DNA of 64,000 nt from Roseateles sp. DAIF2 (GTDB taxonomy: Bacteria > Pseudomonadota > Gammaproteobacteria > Burkholderiales > Burkholderiaceae_C), in assembly GCF_015624425.1 (NCBI RefSeq), contig NZ_CP049919.1:4836001-4900000 (forward strand), read 5' to 3'. The translations under genes were made by a program, and so were the position numbers. The number at the start of each line of letters is the position of its first letter. Position 1 is the stretch's first letter. The notes under the pieces were generated by a model that was not told the origin of the DNA, searched no databases, and was given only the letters and a program-made list of their open reading frames with translations. Positions 15,077 to 23,558 of this stretch are shown one piece after another.

Positions 15077-16035
15077 TGAAGCCGGCCCTGCCTCCCGATG
15101 TGCTGGCCCAGGCGGCCGACTGGTTCGCGCGCCTGCAAGACCCGGCCGCGGGGCCAGGCGAGCGAGCGCGCTGGTCGGCCTGGCGCGCCGCCTCGCCCCA
15201 GCATGCCCAGGCCTGGCATCAGGTGGAAACGGTCTGGGGCGGCTTCGACGGCCTGCCGGCCGCACTGGCGCAGCAGGCCCTGGACCAGGCCGCGAGCCGG
15301 CTGCGCGCGCGCCGCCAGGCGCTGCGGCGCGGCGGCGCGGGTCTGCTGGGCGTGTTCGGCCTGAGCCTGGTCGGCTGGCGGCTGCTGGAGCCGCAGGGCG
15401 CGCTGCAGACCGCACTGGGCCAGACCCGGCACTGGGCCCTGGCCGATGGCGGCCGGCTCTGGCTCAACACCGACAGCCATGCCGACCTCGACTACGGGCC
15501 GCAGCAGCGCCGCATCCGCCTGCACGAGGGCGAGCTGCTGCTGCAGGCCGAGGCCGATAGCCAAGCCCTGCCGCGCCCGCTGCTGCTGGAGACCGGCCTG
15601 GCCCAGCTCACCCCGCTGGTGCCGAGCCGCTTCGCCTGGCGCGACGAGGGCCGTGGCGGCGGCCTGCTGAGCGTCTACCAGGGCCAGGTCGAACTGGCGC
15701 CGCGGCGCGGCCCGACGCGCCGGGTCGAGGCCGGCCGGAGCCTGCGGCTGCGCCCCGGCGGCGGCCAGCTCGAGGGCCGCGCGCTGGCCCTGCACGAGGC
15801 CTGGAGCCGCGGCCTGCTGATCGCCGAGAACATGCGCCTGGCCGATTTCCTGGCCGAACTCTCGCGCTACCGACCGGGCCGGCTGGACTGCGAGGCGGCG
15901 CTGGCGGAGCTGCGCCTGGTCGGCAGCTTCCCGACCCAGGATCCCGAGCGCGCGCTGCGCGCCCTGGCCGAGACCCTGCCGCTGCAAATCGAGCGGCCGC
16001 TGCCCGGCTGGACCCGGCTGCGCGCGCGAGCCTGA
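15073..16035 (+). CDS. FecR-family anti-sigma regulator
   Basis: 320 residues. The N-terminal cytoplasmic domain (DVLAQAADWFARLQDP...SAWRAASPQHAQAWHQVE, the DUF4880 pattern) binds the sigma factor. One membrane helix (about 95-112, GLLGVFGLSLVGWRLL) is followed by a periplasmic FecR domain (LADGGRLWLNTDSHADLDY, RRIRLHEGELLLQ) and a C-terminal lobe that contacts the receptor's signalling domain. Translation is coupled to the sigma gene (start 15073 or 15076 overlaps its stop). In this locus it should relay haem occupancy of the receptor at 16552. Confidence 0.92.
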   Translation: MMKPALPPDVLAQAADWFARLQDPAAGPGERARWSAWRAASPQHAQAWHQVETVWGGFDGLPAALAQQALDQAASRLRARRQALRRGGAGLLGVFGLSLVGWRLLEPQGALQTALGQTRHWALADGGRLWLNTDSHADLDYGPQQRRIRLHEGELLLQAEADSQALPRPLLLETGLAQLTPLVPSRFAWRDEGRGGGLLSVYQGQVELAPRRGPTRRVEAGRSLRLRPGGGQLEGRALALHEAWSRGLLIAENMRLADFLAELSRYRPGRLDCEAALAELRLVGSFPTQDPERALRALAETLPLQIERPLPGWTRLRARA

Positions 16036-16110
16036 ACCTCTTGGCTCTTTGTTCATGGATTCGTGATCTCCCGGCGCGGTCTTGATGACCCCTACACAGA
16101 GTCGGGTTGC

Positions 16111-16208
16111 GCCGGGACGCGGGCACGCGCAATTGCTCCGTGTCCCCCGGGCCGCTTTGCGCGGCCCTCCTCCTTGACCTGCGCAATTGCGCATACCCAC
16201 ATCCCGGC
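16111..16208 (-). repeat. Stem-loop repeat, copy 1
   Basis: On the minus strand: a 26-nt arm, the conserved core (AGGTCAAGGAGGAGGGCCGC, a short loop, GCGGCCCGGGGGACACGG) and the complementary arm. All 26 arm pairs are Watson-Crick or G-U when read as minus-strand RNA; four of them become C-A mismatches on the plus strand. This favours a minus-strand transcript as the functional form. Confidence 0.7.
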
Positions 16209-16254
16209 GTCTCCATCGCCAGGTTTTCGCGGAGAAAGCCAAACGCAGCGCCGA

Positions 16255-16346
16255 GCAGGAGGGCGGGCAGGCCTGATGCGGAGGTCAAGGAGGAGGCCGC
16301 GAAGCGGCCGGGGGACACGTAGCAGCAGGTCTGCCCGCCCTCCTGC
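16255..16346 (+). repeat. Stem-loop repeat, copy 2
   Basis: Plus-strand copy with nearly the same core (GGTCAAGGAGGAGGCCGC, GAA, GCGGCCGGGGGACACG), but its 25-nt arms (16255-16279 and 16322-16346) share no sequence with those of copies 1 and 3. The arms still pair at 23 Watson-Crick positions plus one G-U, with one mismatch. Confidence 0.7.
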
Positions 16347-16551
16347 GGCCAAGTCTTCGCCATCGCGCACACCCATCAACGCGCAAAGAGCCAATTTTTC
16401 TTCTTCACGGCACTTCCCTTTTTTCCGGCTCGGCTGGCCTGGGTGTTGAACGCCAGGCCACGAGGGCACGCAAGACGCCCCCGGCCCCAGCCCCATCCGA
16501 GCCGCTGCCGCCTCCCGCGCGGCAGCCTGATCCATCCCTTTTCCTGTTGCC

Positions 16552-19539
16552 ATGAAGTCCCTTGTCGCTCCTTCCGCCCCTCGCGCCCGCCTGCCCCGCC
16601 CTAGCCTGCTGCAGGCCAGCCTGCGCCTGGCCCTGGCCGGCCTGCCGCTGCTGACCCCGGCCCTGTCCCAGGCCCAGGCCGCCCCGCAACAGCAGGCCGC
16701 GGCGCGCGCCTACGACATCCCGGCCGGCCCGCTGGCCGAGGCGCTGAGCCGCTTCGGCGCGGCCAGCGGCCTCCTGATCTCGGTCGACGCGCGCCTGACC
16801 GAGCAGCGCCAGAGCCCCGGCCTGCGCGGCGCCTACGGGCCCGACGAGGGCCTGCATGCGCTGCTGGCCGGCACCGGCCTGATGGCGCAGCGCACGCCTC
16901 AGGGCAACCTGACCCTGGTGCCGGCGCCGCAGCCGGGCAAGGGCGCGCTGCAGCTGGCCCCGCTGCGCGTGCAGGGCGAGGCGGCCGCGCAAGGCCTGGC
17001 CCTGCATGCCTCGCCGCAGGAGGAGGCGCTGGCGCCCTACCGCGAGGCGCGCTCGATCAACCAGATCGACCGCGAGACCCTGGAGCGTTTTCGCGGCACC
17101 TCGCCGGGCGAGATGCTGAAGGGCGTGCCGGGCGTGCAGATGGGTGATCTGCGCAACGGCCACTCGCTGGACGTCAACATCCGCGGCCTGCAGGGCCAGG
17201 GCCGCGTCGCGGTGGTGGTAGACGGCAGCCAGCAGTCGCTGGACGTCTACCGCGGCTATGCCGGCCAGCAGCAGCGCAGCTATCTGGACCCGGACCTGAT
17301 CGGCAGCGTCACGATCGACAAGGGCCCGAGCCTGAGCCTGGACGGGGCCGGCGCGATCGCCGGCGTGGTCAGCATGCGCACCCTGCAGGCGCGCGACATC
17401 CTGGCCGACGGCGCCAGCAGCGGCTGGCGCCTGCGCGGCGGCCTGGCCGACAACAGCGTGCGCGAGCAGAGCGGCTTCAAGATCTTCAACCGCAGCAATC
17501 GCAACGACATCACCGATCCCGCCAGCGGCTTCGCCTCTGCCGCCTATGCCCTCCGCGGCGAGCGCTTCGACCTGGTGGCCGCTATCGTGCACCGCCAGCA
17601 GGGCAACTACTTCGCCGGCAAGCATGGCGCCGAGCGCTATGTCGGCAATGCCAAGAGCGGTGGCAGCGGCACCGGCTACAACCCCGACGATGTCTACAAG
17701 TACTACCGCCCCGGCGAGGAGGTGCTGAACACCCACAGCCGCAGCGACTCGCTGCTGCTCAAGGGCAGCTACCGGCATGACGCCGACCAAACGCTGGAGC
17801 TGGGCCTGCGGCGCATGAAGTCGCGCTACGGCGAGGTCATGCCCTCGGCCATCATGCGCACGCCGGCCTCCAGCCAATGGGTCACCTATGCCGACCCGGA
17901 GAACACGATGCAGCAGTTCGAGCCGGGCCGCATGGACCTGACCGCGCTGACCGCCGAGCATCGCTGGCAGCCCGCCGGCCAGTCGCTGATCGACCTGAAG
18001 AGCAAGCTCTGGTTCACCCGCGCCGACAGCCTGATGTTCAACGGCGTGGTCAGCAACACGCCGGTCGGCCGCGACCTGCCCAGCAACCAGCTGGGCGACC
18101 CGCAGGGCGACACCTACCAGCATGCGCTGCGCTCCGATGTGCGCGGCCAGCGCTGGGGCGCGCAGCTGGGCAACAGCTCGCTGTTCTTCTTCGACGGCGG
18201 CCAGTCGCTGAAGGCCGAGTACGGCCTGAGCTACACGCATGAGAAGACCGGCCCGGGCGCCGGCGCGAAGGTGGTGGAGAGCGATCTGCGCGCCAACCGC
18301 TATGTGCGCTCCGGCCTGCGCAAGGAGGCCAGCCTGACCGGTTCGCTGGAATGGAAGCCCGCCGAGGCCTGGAGCCTGCTGGCCGGCGGCCGCCTGCTGC
18401 AGTACTCGGTGCAGGACAACAACCGCCAGGCCCATGTCACCGCCCGGACCAAGGTGCCGCGCCGCGCGGTCTACCTCTACAAGGACGGCAAGGCGCTCGA
18501 CTACGTGACCTGGTATCCGGATGCCAAGGGCCAGTTCACCGAGGACTCGCTGCGCAACAGCCCGCACCTGCTCGGCACCATGGCCGACCTGGGCTACGAC
18601 AGCTGGAAGCCGCTAGGCCCCAACAACGGTGCCTTCATGGACGAGATCCCGAGCGCCTGGCGTTTTGACGAGCCGCTGCGCCGCAAGGGAACGCGCTTCG
18701 CGCCGACCTTCAGCGCCAGCTTCAAGCCCGACGAGCAAAGCCTCATCTACGTTCGCTACGCCACCGGATTCAAGCTGCCCAGCATGTTCGAGAGCACGGT
18801 GGGCAACAGCTTCATCACCCCCAACCCGCATCTGAAGCCCGAGCAGAACCGCAGCCTGGAGCTGGGTGCGGCCACCACGCGGCGCGATGTCTGGCAGAGC
18901 GGCGACCGGCTCTCGCTGAAGCTGGCCCGCTTCGAGAACCGCGTCAAGGACTACATCACGCGCAGCTACGACCCGGCCGAGTACAGCTTCACGATGAGCA
19001 ATATGGACCGCTTCGAGACGGCGGGCTGGGAGCTCCAGTCCGCCTATGAGGGCGGGGCCTTCTTCGTCGAGGCCTCGGCCAGCTACTTCGAGCGCGCCCG
19101 CACCTGCGACGCCGCCACCGGGGCCGCGCTGCGCAATGCCAAGTACGGCGTGAAGAACGCGCCCGACTGCGCCGACGGCGGCTTCGGCGGCTCCTACGCC
19201 AACACCCAGAACCCGCCCAAGTTCTCGATCAACACCACCCTGGGCCTGCGCCTGCTCGAGGACAAGCGCCTGACCCTGGGCGCGCGCCTGGTGCGCAACA
19301 GCGCGCCGCTGCACCGCCTGGACAAGCCCTGGAACACCAATGCCTACACGACCGTGCAGCAGTACTACGCGGCCACCCGCATCGTCGACCTGTTCGTCAG
19401 CTACAAGCTGCAGCCGCAGGCCGAGCTGAGCCTGGCGCTCGACAACGTCGGCAACCGCTACTACCTGGACGCGCTGGCGCTGTCGCCGATGCCCGCGCCC
19501 GGCCGCACCCTGCGCGCCGATTTCAGCTGGCGCTTCTGA
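16552..19539 (+). CDS. HasR-like haem/hemophore TonB-dependent receptor with signalling domain
   Basis: 995 residues. After the signal peptide (cleavage near SQAQA), an STN signalling domain (about 52-105, YDIPAGPLAEALSRFGAASG) contacts the FecR protein. The plug domain follows (INQIDRETLERFRGTSPGEM...GAGAIAGVVSM), then a 22-strand barrel ending FSWRF. FKLPSMFE and NPHLKPEQN resemble the FRAP and NPNL boxes of haem receptors. The sigma/FecR pair upstream and haem oxygenase downstream support haem as substrate. No hemophore (HasA-like) gene is seen in the window. A terminator hairpin separates it from haem oxygenase. Confidence 0.88.
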   Translation: MKSLVAPSAPRARLPRPSLLQASLRLALAGLPLLTPALSQAQAAPQQQAAARAYDIPAGPLAEALSRFGAASGLLISVDARLTEQRQSPGLRGAYGPDEGLHALLAGTGLMAQRTPQGNLTLVPAPQPGKGALQLAPLRVQGEAAAQGLALHASPQEEALAPYREARSINQIDRETLERFRGTSPGEMLKGVPGVQMGDLRNGHSLDVNIRGLQGQGRVAVVVDGSQQSLDVYRGYAGQQQRSYLDPDLIGSVTIDKGPSLSLDGAGAIAGVVSMRTLQARDILADGASSGWRLRGGLADNSVREQSGFKIFNRSNRNDITDPASGFASAAYALRGERFDLVAAIVHRQQGNYFAGKHGAERYVGNAKSGGSGTGYNPDDVYKYYRPGEEVLNTHSRSDSLLLKGSYRHDADQTLELGLRRMKSRYGEVMPSAIMRTPASSQWVTYADPENTMQQFEPGRMDLTALTAEHRWQPAGQSLIDLKSKLWFTRADSLMFNGVVSNTPVGRDLPSNQLGDPQGDTYQHALRSDVRGQRWGAQLGNSSLFFFDGGQSLKAEYGLSYTHEKTGPGAGAKVVESDLRANRYVRSGLRKEASLTGSLEWKPAEAWSLLAGGRLLQYSVQDNNRQAHVTARTKVPRRAVYLYKDGKALDYVTWYPDAKGQFTEDSLRNSPHLLGTMADLGYDSWKPLGPNNGAFMDEIPSAWRFDEPLRRKGTRFAPTFSASFKPDEQSLIYVRYATGFKLPSMFESTVGNSFITPNPHLKPEQNRSLELGAATTRRDVWQSGDRLSLKLARFENRVKDYITRSYDPAEYSFTMSNMDRFETAGWELQSAYEGGAFFVEASASYFERARTCDAATGAALRNAKYGVKNAPDCADGGFGGSYANTQNPPKFSINTTLGLRLLEDKRLTLGARLVRNSAPLHRLDKPWNTNAYTTVQQYYAATRIVDLFVSYKLQPQAELSLALDNVGNRYYLDALALSPMPAPGRTLRADFSWRF

Positions 19540-19556
19540 GGTCCCAACGTCACCTC

Positions 19557-19590
19557 GCCCCGGCGCGCGCGCCGGGGCTTTTCTTTCTTC
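19557..19590 (+). terminator. Terminator between receptor and haem oxygenase
   Basis: A very strong hairpin (GCCCCGGCG / CGCCGGGGC) followed by TTTTCTTTCTTC lies 18 bases after the receptor stop and 27 bases before the haem oxygenase start. It may let only part of the transcription continue into the haem-breakdown genes, or those genes may have another promoter. Confidence 0.85.
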
Positions 19591-19616
19591 TTCTCCCCTC
19601 CTCTCCTCACATTCCG

Positions 19617-20219
19617 ATGGACACGACGACCACCAGCACCGCCACCCTCAGCCACAGCCAGGCCCTGAAGGCCGCCAGCCATGGCACCCATGAGCGCCTG
19701 GACCAGCGCATCATGCGCGCCGAGCCCTTCGCCGCGCTCGCCAACTACGGCCGCTTCCTGCAGGTGCAATGGCGTTTCCATCACGACATCGCCGCGCTCT
19801 ACGCGCGCGCCGACCTGGCCCTGCTGCTGCCCGACCTGGCCGAGCGCCAGCGCCTGCGCGAGATCGAGCAGGACCTGGCCGACCTCGGCCTCGCCCTGCC
19901 CGCCCCCGGCGCGCAGGCACCGGCCCTGGATCCCGAGCATTGCCCGCTGGCCGAGGCGCTGGGCTGGTTCTATGTGGCCGAGGGCTCGAATCTCGGCGCG
20001 GCCCTGCTGTTCAAGGCCACGGCCGCCCTGGGGCTGGACGAGCAGCGCGGCGCGCGCCACCTGGCCGGCCATCCGGACGGCCGCCTGCGCCACTGGCGCG
20101 GCTTCACCGGCATGCTGGATGCGCAGCCGCTGCGGCCCGCCGAGCAGGAGCTGATGGCCGGCGGGGCGCGCGCGGCCTTCACGCGCGTGCATCGCCATGT
20201 GGACGAGCTCCTGGCATGA
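19617..20219 (+). CDS. Biliverdin-producing haem oxygenase (HemO/PigA-like)
   Basis: 200 residues. Opens haem to biliverdin, CO and iron in the cytoplasm. The likely proximal haem ligand is H25 in SHGTHERLDQ, and the distal helix carries the glycine-rich AEGSNLGAALLF. The size matches bacterial haem oxygenases. Its position directly after the HasR-like receptor makes the pathway clear: haem enters, then iron is released. The inner-membrane haem ABC transporter (hemTUV type) is not in the window. The stop overlaps the next start (ATGA), so it is translationally coupled to the DUF454-TonB gene. Confidence 0.92.
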   Translation: MDTTTTSTATLSHSQALKAASHGTHERLDQRIMRAEPFAALANYGRFLQVQWRFHHDIAALYARADLALLLPDLAERQRLREIEQDLADLGLALPAPGAQAPALDPEHCPLAEALGWFYVAEGSNLGAALLFKATAALGLDEQRGARHLAGHPDGRLRHWRGFTGMLDAQPLRPAEQELMAGGARAAFTRVHRHVDELLA

Positions 20220-21343
20220 CCGAACCGCGCGCCTCCCGACGATGGCTCTGGCTGGCGCTGGGCTGGCTCTCGCTGGGCCTGGCGGTCGCCGGCGCCCTGC
20301 TGCCGCTGCTGCCCACCACGGTGTTCCTGATCAGCGCCGCGGCCTGCTTCGGCCGCGCCGCGCCGCAATGGGAGGCGCGCCTGCTGGCGCATCCGCGCTT
20401 CGGCCCCACGCTGCGCGACTGGCGCGAGCATGGCGCGATCGCGCCGCGCGCCAAGGCCATGGCCTGCGCCGGCATCGCCCTCGGCCTGGCCCTGTTCTGC
20501 TGGCAATTCAAACCCAGCTGGCTGCTGGGTACTGCGGTGGCGCTGCCGATGCTGGGCTGCGCGCTCTACCTGCTGAGCCGCCCGCGGCCGGCCGGCGCAT
20601 CGTCATCGGCACCGCCGCCACGCGCCGTCGATCCGCAGCGCTGGGGCCTGGGCGCCAGCCTGCTGGCGCATGGCCTGGCGCTGCTGCTGCTGTTCCAGCA
20701 GTTCCTGCTGCCCTCCGCCACCGCCGAGCCACCCGAGGCGCGCCCGGTGCTGCTGCAGGCCCGACTGCTGCCGGCCGCCGCCCCGCCCCAGCCGCTGGAG
20801 GCCAAGACCGCGCCCGAGCCCAGCCGCGCGGCGCCCGCGCGCCCGGTGCCGCCGCGCCCGGCCGAGCCCACGCCGCCCGAACCCCGCCCGCCCGCGCCCG
20901 AGGCCGCGCCGCCGCTGCTGCCGGCCCCGGAAGCGCCGAACGCCACCTGGCTGGCCGCGGCGCCCGCGCCGGCCGCACCGACGCGCAGCGAGGCCTCGGT
21001 GGCGGCCGCGCCGCCCGCGCCCGCGCTGCCGCCCGCGGCCCAGGCCGGCGGCCTCAGCAGCGACAGCTGGCAGGCCCGGGTGCTGGCTCGGCTGGAACGC
21101 TTTCGCAGCTACCCGGCGGGCGCCCGCGCGCGCCGCGAGCAGGGCGTGGCCTATGTGCTGCTGCGCCTGGACCGCGAGGGTCGGGTCTTGTCCGCCCGGC
21201 TGCAGCGCGGCAGCGGCCATGGCGAGCTGGACCAGGCCGCGCTGGCCACCATCCGCCGCGCCCAGCCTCTGCCGGCCATCCCGGCCGAGCTGCCGGCGGA
21301 GCTGGAGCTGCTGGTGCCGGTGGAGTTCTTCCTGAGCCGTTGA
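20216..21343 (+). CDS. DUF454 (YbaN)-TonB fusion protein, HasB-like
   Basis: 375 residues joining two normally separate proteins. Residues 1-125 form a DUF454/YbaN domain: LGWLSLGLAVAGALLPLLPT, TTVFLISAAACFGRAAPQWE, then two more helices ending LYLLSRP. After a linker comes a TonB with its own membrane helix (about 147-165, SLLAHGLALLLLFQQFLL), a Pro/Ala-rich periplasmic spacer (about 195-280) and a C-terminal TonB domain (FRSYPAGARARREQGVAYVL...LELLVPVEFFL). The TonB half should energise the HasR-like receptor, as HasB does in Serratia. The DUF454 role is unknown. One continuous frame; no stop or shift at the joint. Confidence 0.88.
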   Translation: MTEPRASRRWLWLALGWLSLGLAVAGALLPLLPTTVFLISAAACFGRAAPQWEARLLAHPRFGPTLRDWREHGAIAPRAKAMACAGIALGLALFCWQFKPSWLLGTAVALPMLGCALYLLSRPRPAGASSSAPPPRAVDPQRWGLGASLLAHGLALLLLFQQFLLPSATAEPPEARPVLLQARLLPAAAPPQPLEAKTAPEPSRAAPARPVPPRPAEPTPPEPRPPAPEAAPPLLPAPEAPNATWLAAAPAPAAPTRSEASVAAAPPAPALPPAAQAGGLSSDSWQARVLARLERFRSYPAGARARREQGVAYVLLRLDREGRVLSARLQRGSGHGELDQAALATIRRAQPLPAIPAELPAELELLVPVEFFLSR

Positions 21344-21446
21344 ACCGCTGAACCGGCCCTTGCGGGCGACCAAGGTCATGTGGCCAGGCCGCGCCGGCGC
21401 GCGCTACAGTCGGCCCGCGTCATCCACCACGCGGGGAGCCGGAACC

Positions 21447-22493
21447 ATGGGCAAGTTGAAGAGCCTCCTGAGCCTGATGCCAATGCTGCTGTTGATCGGC
21501 AGCGCCGCGGTCCAGGCCCAGCAGCCAGCGGGCCGGGTCGACGCCAAGGGCGGTGCCGACCATGAGCTGATCGCGCGCTACACCGGCTCCTGGCTGATCG
21601 CCTGGCGCAAGGCCAACTTCGCCGAGGTCAAGCCGCTGGCCCTGCTGACCGACAGCATCGCGCAGCAGAACAAGCTCGACCGCGGCCTCCGCGTCGAGGG
21701 CGGTCTGAGCGAGCTGTTCTATGTCGCGCCGCCGGGCCGCTCCGCGCTGGAGGTGCAGCGCAACTACGAGGACGCGCTGCGCAAGGCCGGCGCGACCCTG
21801 GTCTATGCCTGCAAGGGCGGCGACTGGGGCTGCCATTCCGGCGGCGGCCCGGCCAAGGACCTGCTGCTGGACGGCGTGGTGCCGCGCGGCCAGCAGGCCG
21901 AGGCCGGCCGCTGGGGGCCGAGCTTCGCCTTCGGCGCCACCTCGCAGAACCTGCGCCTGGCCATCTTCAAGCTGAGCCGCGGCGGCGCCGACAGCTGGAT
22001 CACCGTCTACTCGGTCGACGCCAGCCCCGATGTGAAGGAGTTCGCCAACAGCGCGGCCACCTATCTGCAGATCCTGCAGACCAAGGGCGCCGAGCTGGGC
22101 AAGGTCAGCGTGTTCGACTCCGCGCAGATCTCGCAGGCGCTGGACGCCGAGGGCCGGATCGCGCTGTACGGCATCTTCTTCGACACCGGAAAGTCCGAGC
22201 TCAAGCCCGAATCCGCGCCGCAGCTGGCCGAGATGGCCAAGCTGCTGAAGGCCCAGCCGGCGCTGCGCGTCTATGTGGTCGGCCATACCGACAACCAGGG
22301 CGCGCAGGAGGCCAACCTCGCGCTGTCGCTGAAGCGCGCCGAAGCCGTCGCCGCCGCGCTGAGCGCCAAGCCGCATGGCATCGAGGCCAAGCGTCTGGCC
22401 GCCCGCGGTGTCGCCGACCTGTCGCCGCTGGCCAGCAACAAGGCCGAGGCCGGACGGGCGAAGAACCGGCGGGTGGAGCTGGTCGAGCAGTGA
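21447..22493 (+). CDS. OmpA-family protein
   Basis: 348 residues. A signal peptide (LLLIGSAAVQAQ) is followed by an N-terminal domain (about 30-220) similar in layout to DUF4892-type regions (ELIARYTGSWLIAWRK..., LEVQRNYEDALRKAGATLVYAC) and a C-terminal OmpA domain that binds peptidoglycan (GIFFDTGKSELKPES, VVGHTDNQGAQEANLALSLKRAEAV, NRRVELVEQ). This combination is a periplasmic or outer-membrane-attached protein rather than a barrel. Start at 21447 has GGGGAGCCGG upstream. It converges with the AraC gene, 6 bp between stops. Confidence 0.88.
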   Translation: MGKLKSLLSLMPMLLLIGSAAVQAQQPAGRVDAKGGADHELIARYTGSWLIAWRKANFAEVKPLALLTDSIAQQNKLDRGLRVEGGLSELFYVAPPGRSALEVQRNYEDALRKAGATLVYACKGGDWGCHSGGGPAKDLLLDGVVPRGQQAEAGRWGPSFAFGATSQNLRLAIFKLSRGGADSWITVYSVDASPDVKEFANSAATYLQILQTKGAELGKVSVFDSAQISQALDAEGRIALYGIFFDTGKSELKPESAPQLAEMAKLLKAQPALRVYVVGHTDNQGAQEANLALSLKRAEAVAAALSAKPHGIEAKRLAARGVADLSPLASNKAEAGRAKNRRVELVEQ

Positions 22494-22499
22494 GGGGGC

Positions 22500-23558
22500 T
22501 CAACCCACGTTGCGCAGCGCCGTCGGCAAGACCCCCGACCAGCGCTTGAACGCGCGCCGGAACGAGCGCGCATCGGCATAGCCCAGGGCCTGGGCCACCT
22601 CGGCGATGCTCATCTGGGTGTTGATCAGCAGGTCGCGCGCGCGCTCGTAGCGGGCATCGTCGCGCAGGCCGCTGTAGCTGGCCTCCTGCGCCACCAGGCG
22701 GCGGCGCAGGGTGCGCTCGCTGACATTGACCTGGGCCGCAAGGGCGCGCTGCGAGGGCCGGTCCTGCAGGCCGTAGCGGATGCGGTTGACCACCGAGGCC
22801 AGCAGATCGTCCTGGCCGATCGGCACCTTCAGCAGCTGGTTCAGCTGCTTGCGCACCAGGTCGCTGGTCAGCCGGTCATAGCCGGGCAGCCGGGCCTCCA
22901 GCCATTTGATGTCGACCGTCAGGCGATGCTCGTCGGCATCGAAGCGCACCGGGCAGCGGAAGAAGCGTTCGTACAGGCGCGGGTTCGCCGGGCAGGCATA
23001 GGCGAAGTCCACCTGCAGCGGCCGAAAGCTCGCGCCCACCATCGCCCGCGTCACCGCCACCGCGCTGGAGAAGGCCTCCTCGACCAGGAAGGTTTCGATC
23101 TCCAGGTCGAAGACATGCGGCGTAGCGCTGATGTGGAAGCGCTCGCCATCCTCGGTCAGCTGGTGATGGATCATCGAGCCGGTGCCGGTCTGGCGCTCCA
23201 GGCCGTAGCTGACGGCCTCGCCCAGGGTCTCGCAGCTCAGCATCGCCAGCCCGGCCAGGCCCCAGGAGATCGGCGTCTCGCGCGCCCCCACCGCCAGGCC
23301 CAGCGCCGGCTCGCCCAGTTCGCGCTGCGCGCGCAGGATCAGCGCGCGGGTCTGCTGATGCGAGATCAGCACATCGTCCTGCGCCAGGGTATGGGGGTTG
23401 AAGCCCAGGCCGCGGCACAGGCGCTCGCTGGACATGCCGCGGTCCTCGACCAGGCCCAGCAGCACCCGCGCGACGGCCGGCACCAGGGTGGCCTGGCTGC
23501 GCGGATCGTTGTCGGGCTGGTCCTGCGGGTGCTCGGGGCTGGCGGCTGGTTGTTTCAT
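22500..23558 (-). CDS. AraC-family regulator with Arabinose_bd-type N-terminus
   Basis: 352 residues. An N-terminal effector domain (about 35-220, DVLISHQQTRALILRAQREL... SWGLAGLAMLSCETLGEAV) of the PF12625 type is joined to a C-terminal AraC double helix-turn-helix (RALAAQVNVSERTLRRRLV, ... DLLINTQMSIAEVAQALGYADARSFRRAFKRWSG). The start at 23558 (MKQPAASPEH) has GAGGATCCGC upstream. It is transcribed divergently from the RND efflux operon at 23882 and is the obvious candidate for its activator. The inducer is unknown. Confidence 0.92.
   Translation of the reverse strand: MKQPAASPEHPQDQPDNDPRSQATLVPAVARVLLGLVEDRGMSSERLCRGLGFNPHTLAQDDVLISHQQTRALILRAQRELGEPALGLAVGARETPISWGLAGLAMLSCETLGEAVSYGLERQTGTGSMIHHQLTEDGERFHISATPHVFDLEIETFLVEEAFSSAVAVTRAMVGASFRPLQVDFAYACPANPRLYERFFRCPVRFDADEHRLTVDIKWLEARLPGYDRLTSDLVRKQLNQLLKVPIGQDDLLASVVNRIRYGLQDRPSQRALAAQVNVSERTLRRRLVAQEASYSGLRDDARYERARDLLINTQMSIAEVAQALGYADARSFRRAFKRWSGVLPTALRNVG

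Larger units (their letters stand above)
16041..16394. repeat. Composite inverted-repeat element between fecR-like and receptor genes
   Basis: The 516-bp gap after the FecR gene is largely filled by this element. Its ends are an 11-bp perfect inverted repeat: TTGGCTCTTTG at 16041-16051 and its complement at 16384-16394. Inside are two copies, in opposite orientation, of the stem-loop repeat also found at 51706-51801. The remaining part (16395-16551) is AT-richer and must hold the receptor promoter. No protein is convincing here, although frames stay open through the repeat. Confidence 0.65.

Noticed and set aside
16092..16553. Open frame through the repeat region before the haem receptor
   Set aside because: Its sequence (for example QVKEEGRAKRPGGHG) is the translation of the stem-loop repeat core, which also reads through copies 2 and 3 in other contexts. 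It has no ribosome-binding site.
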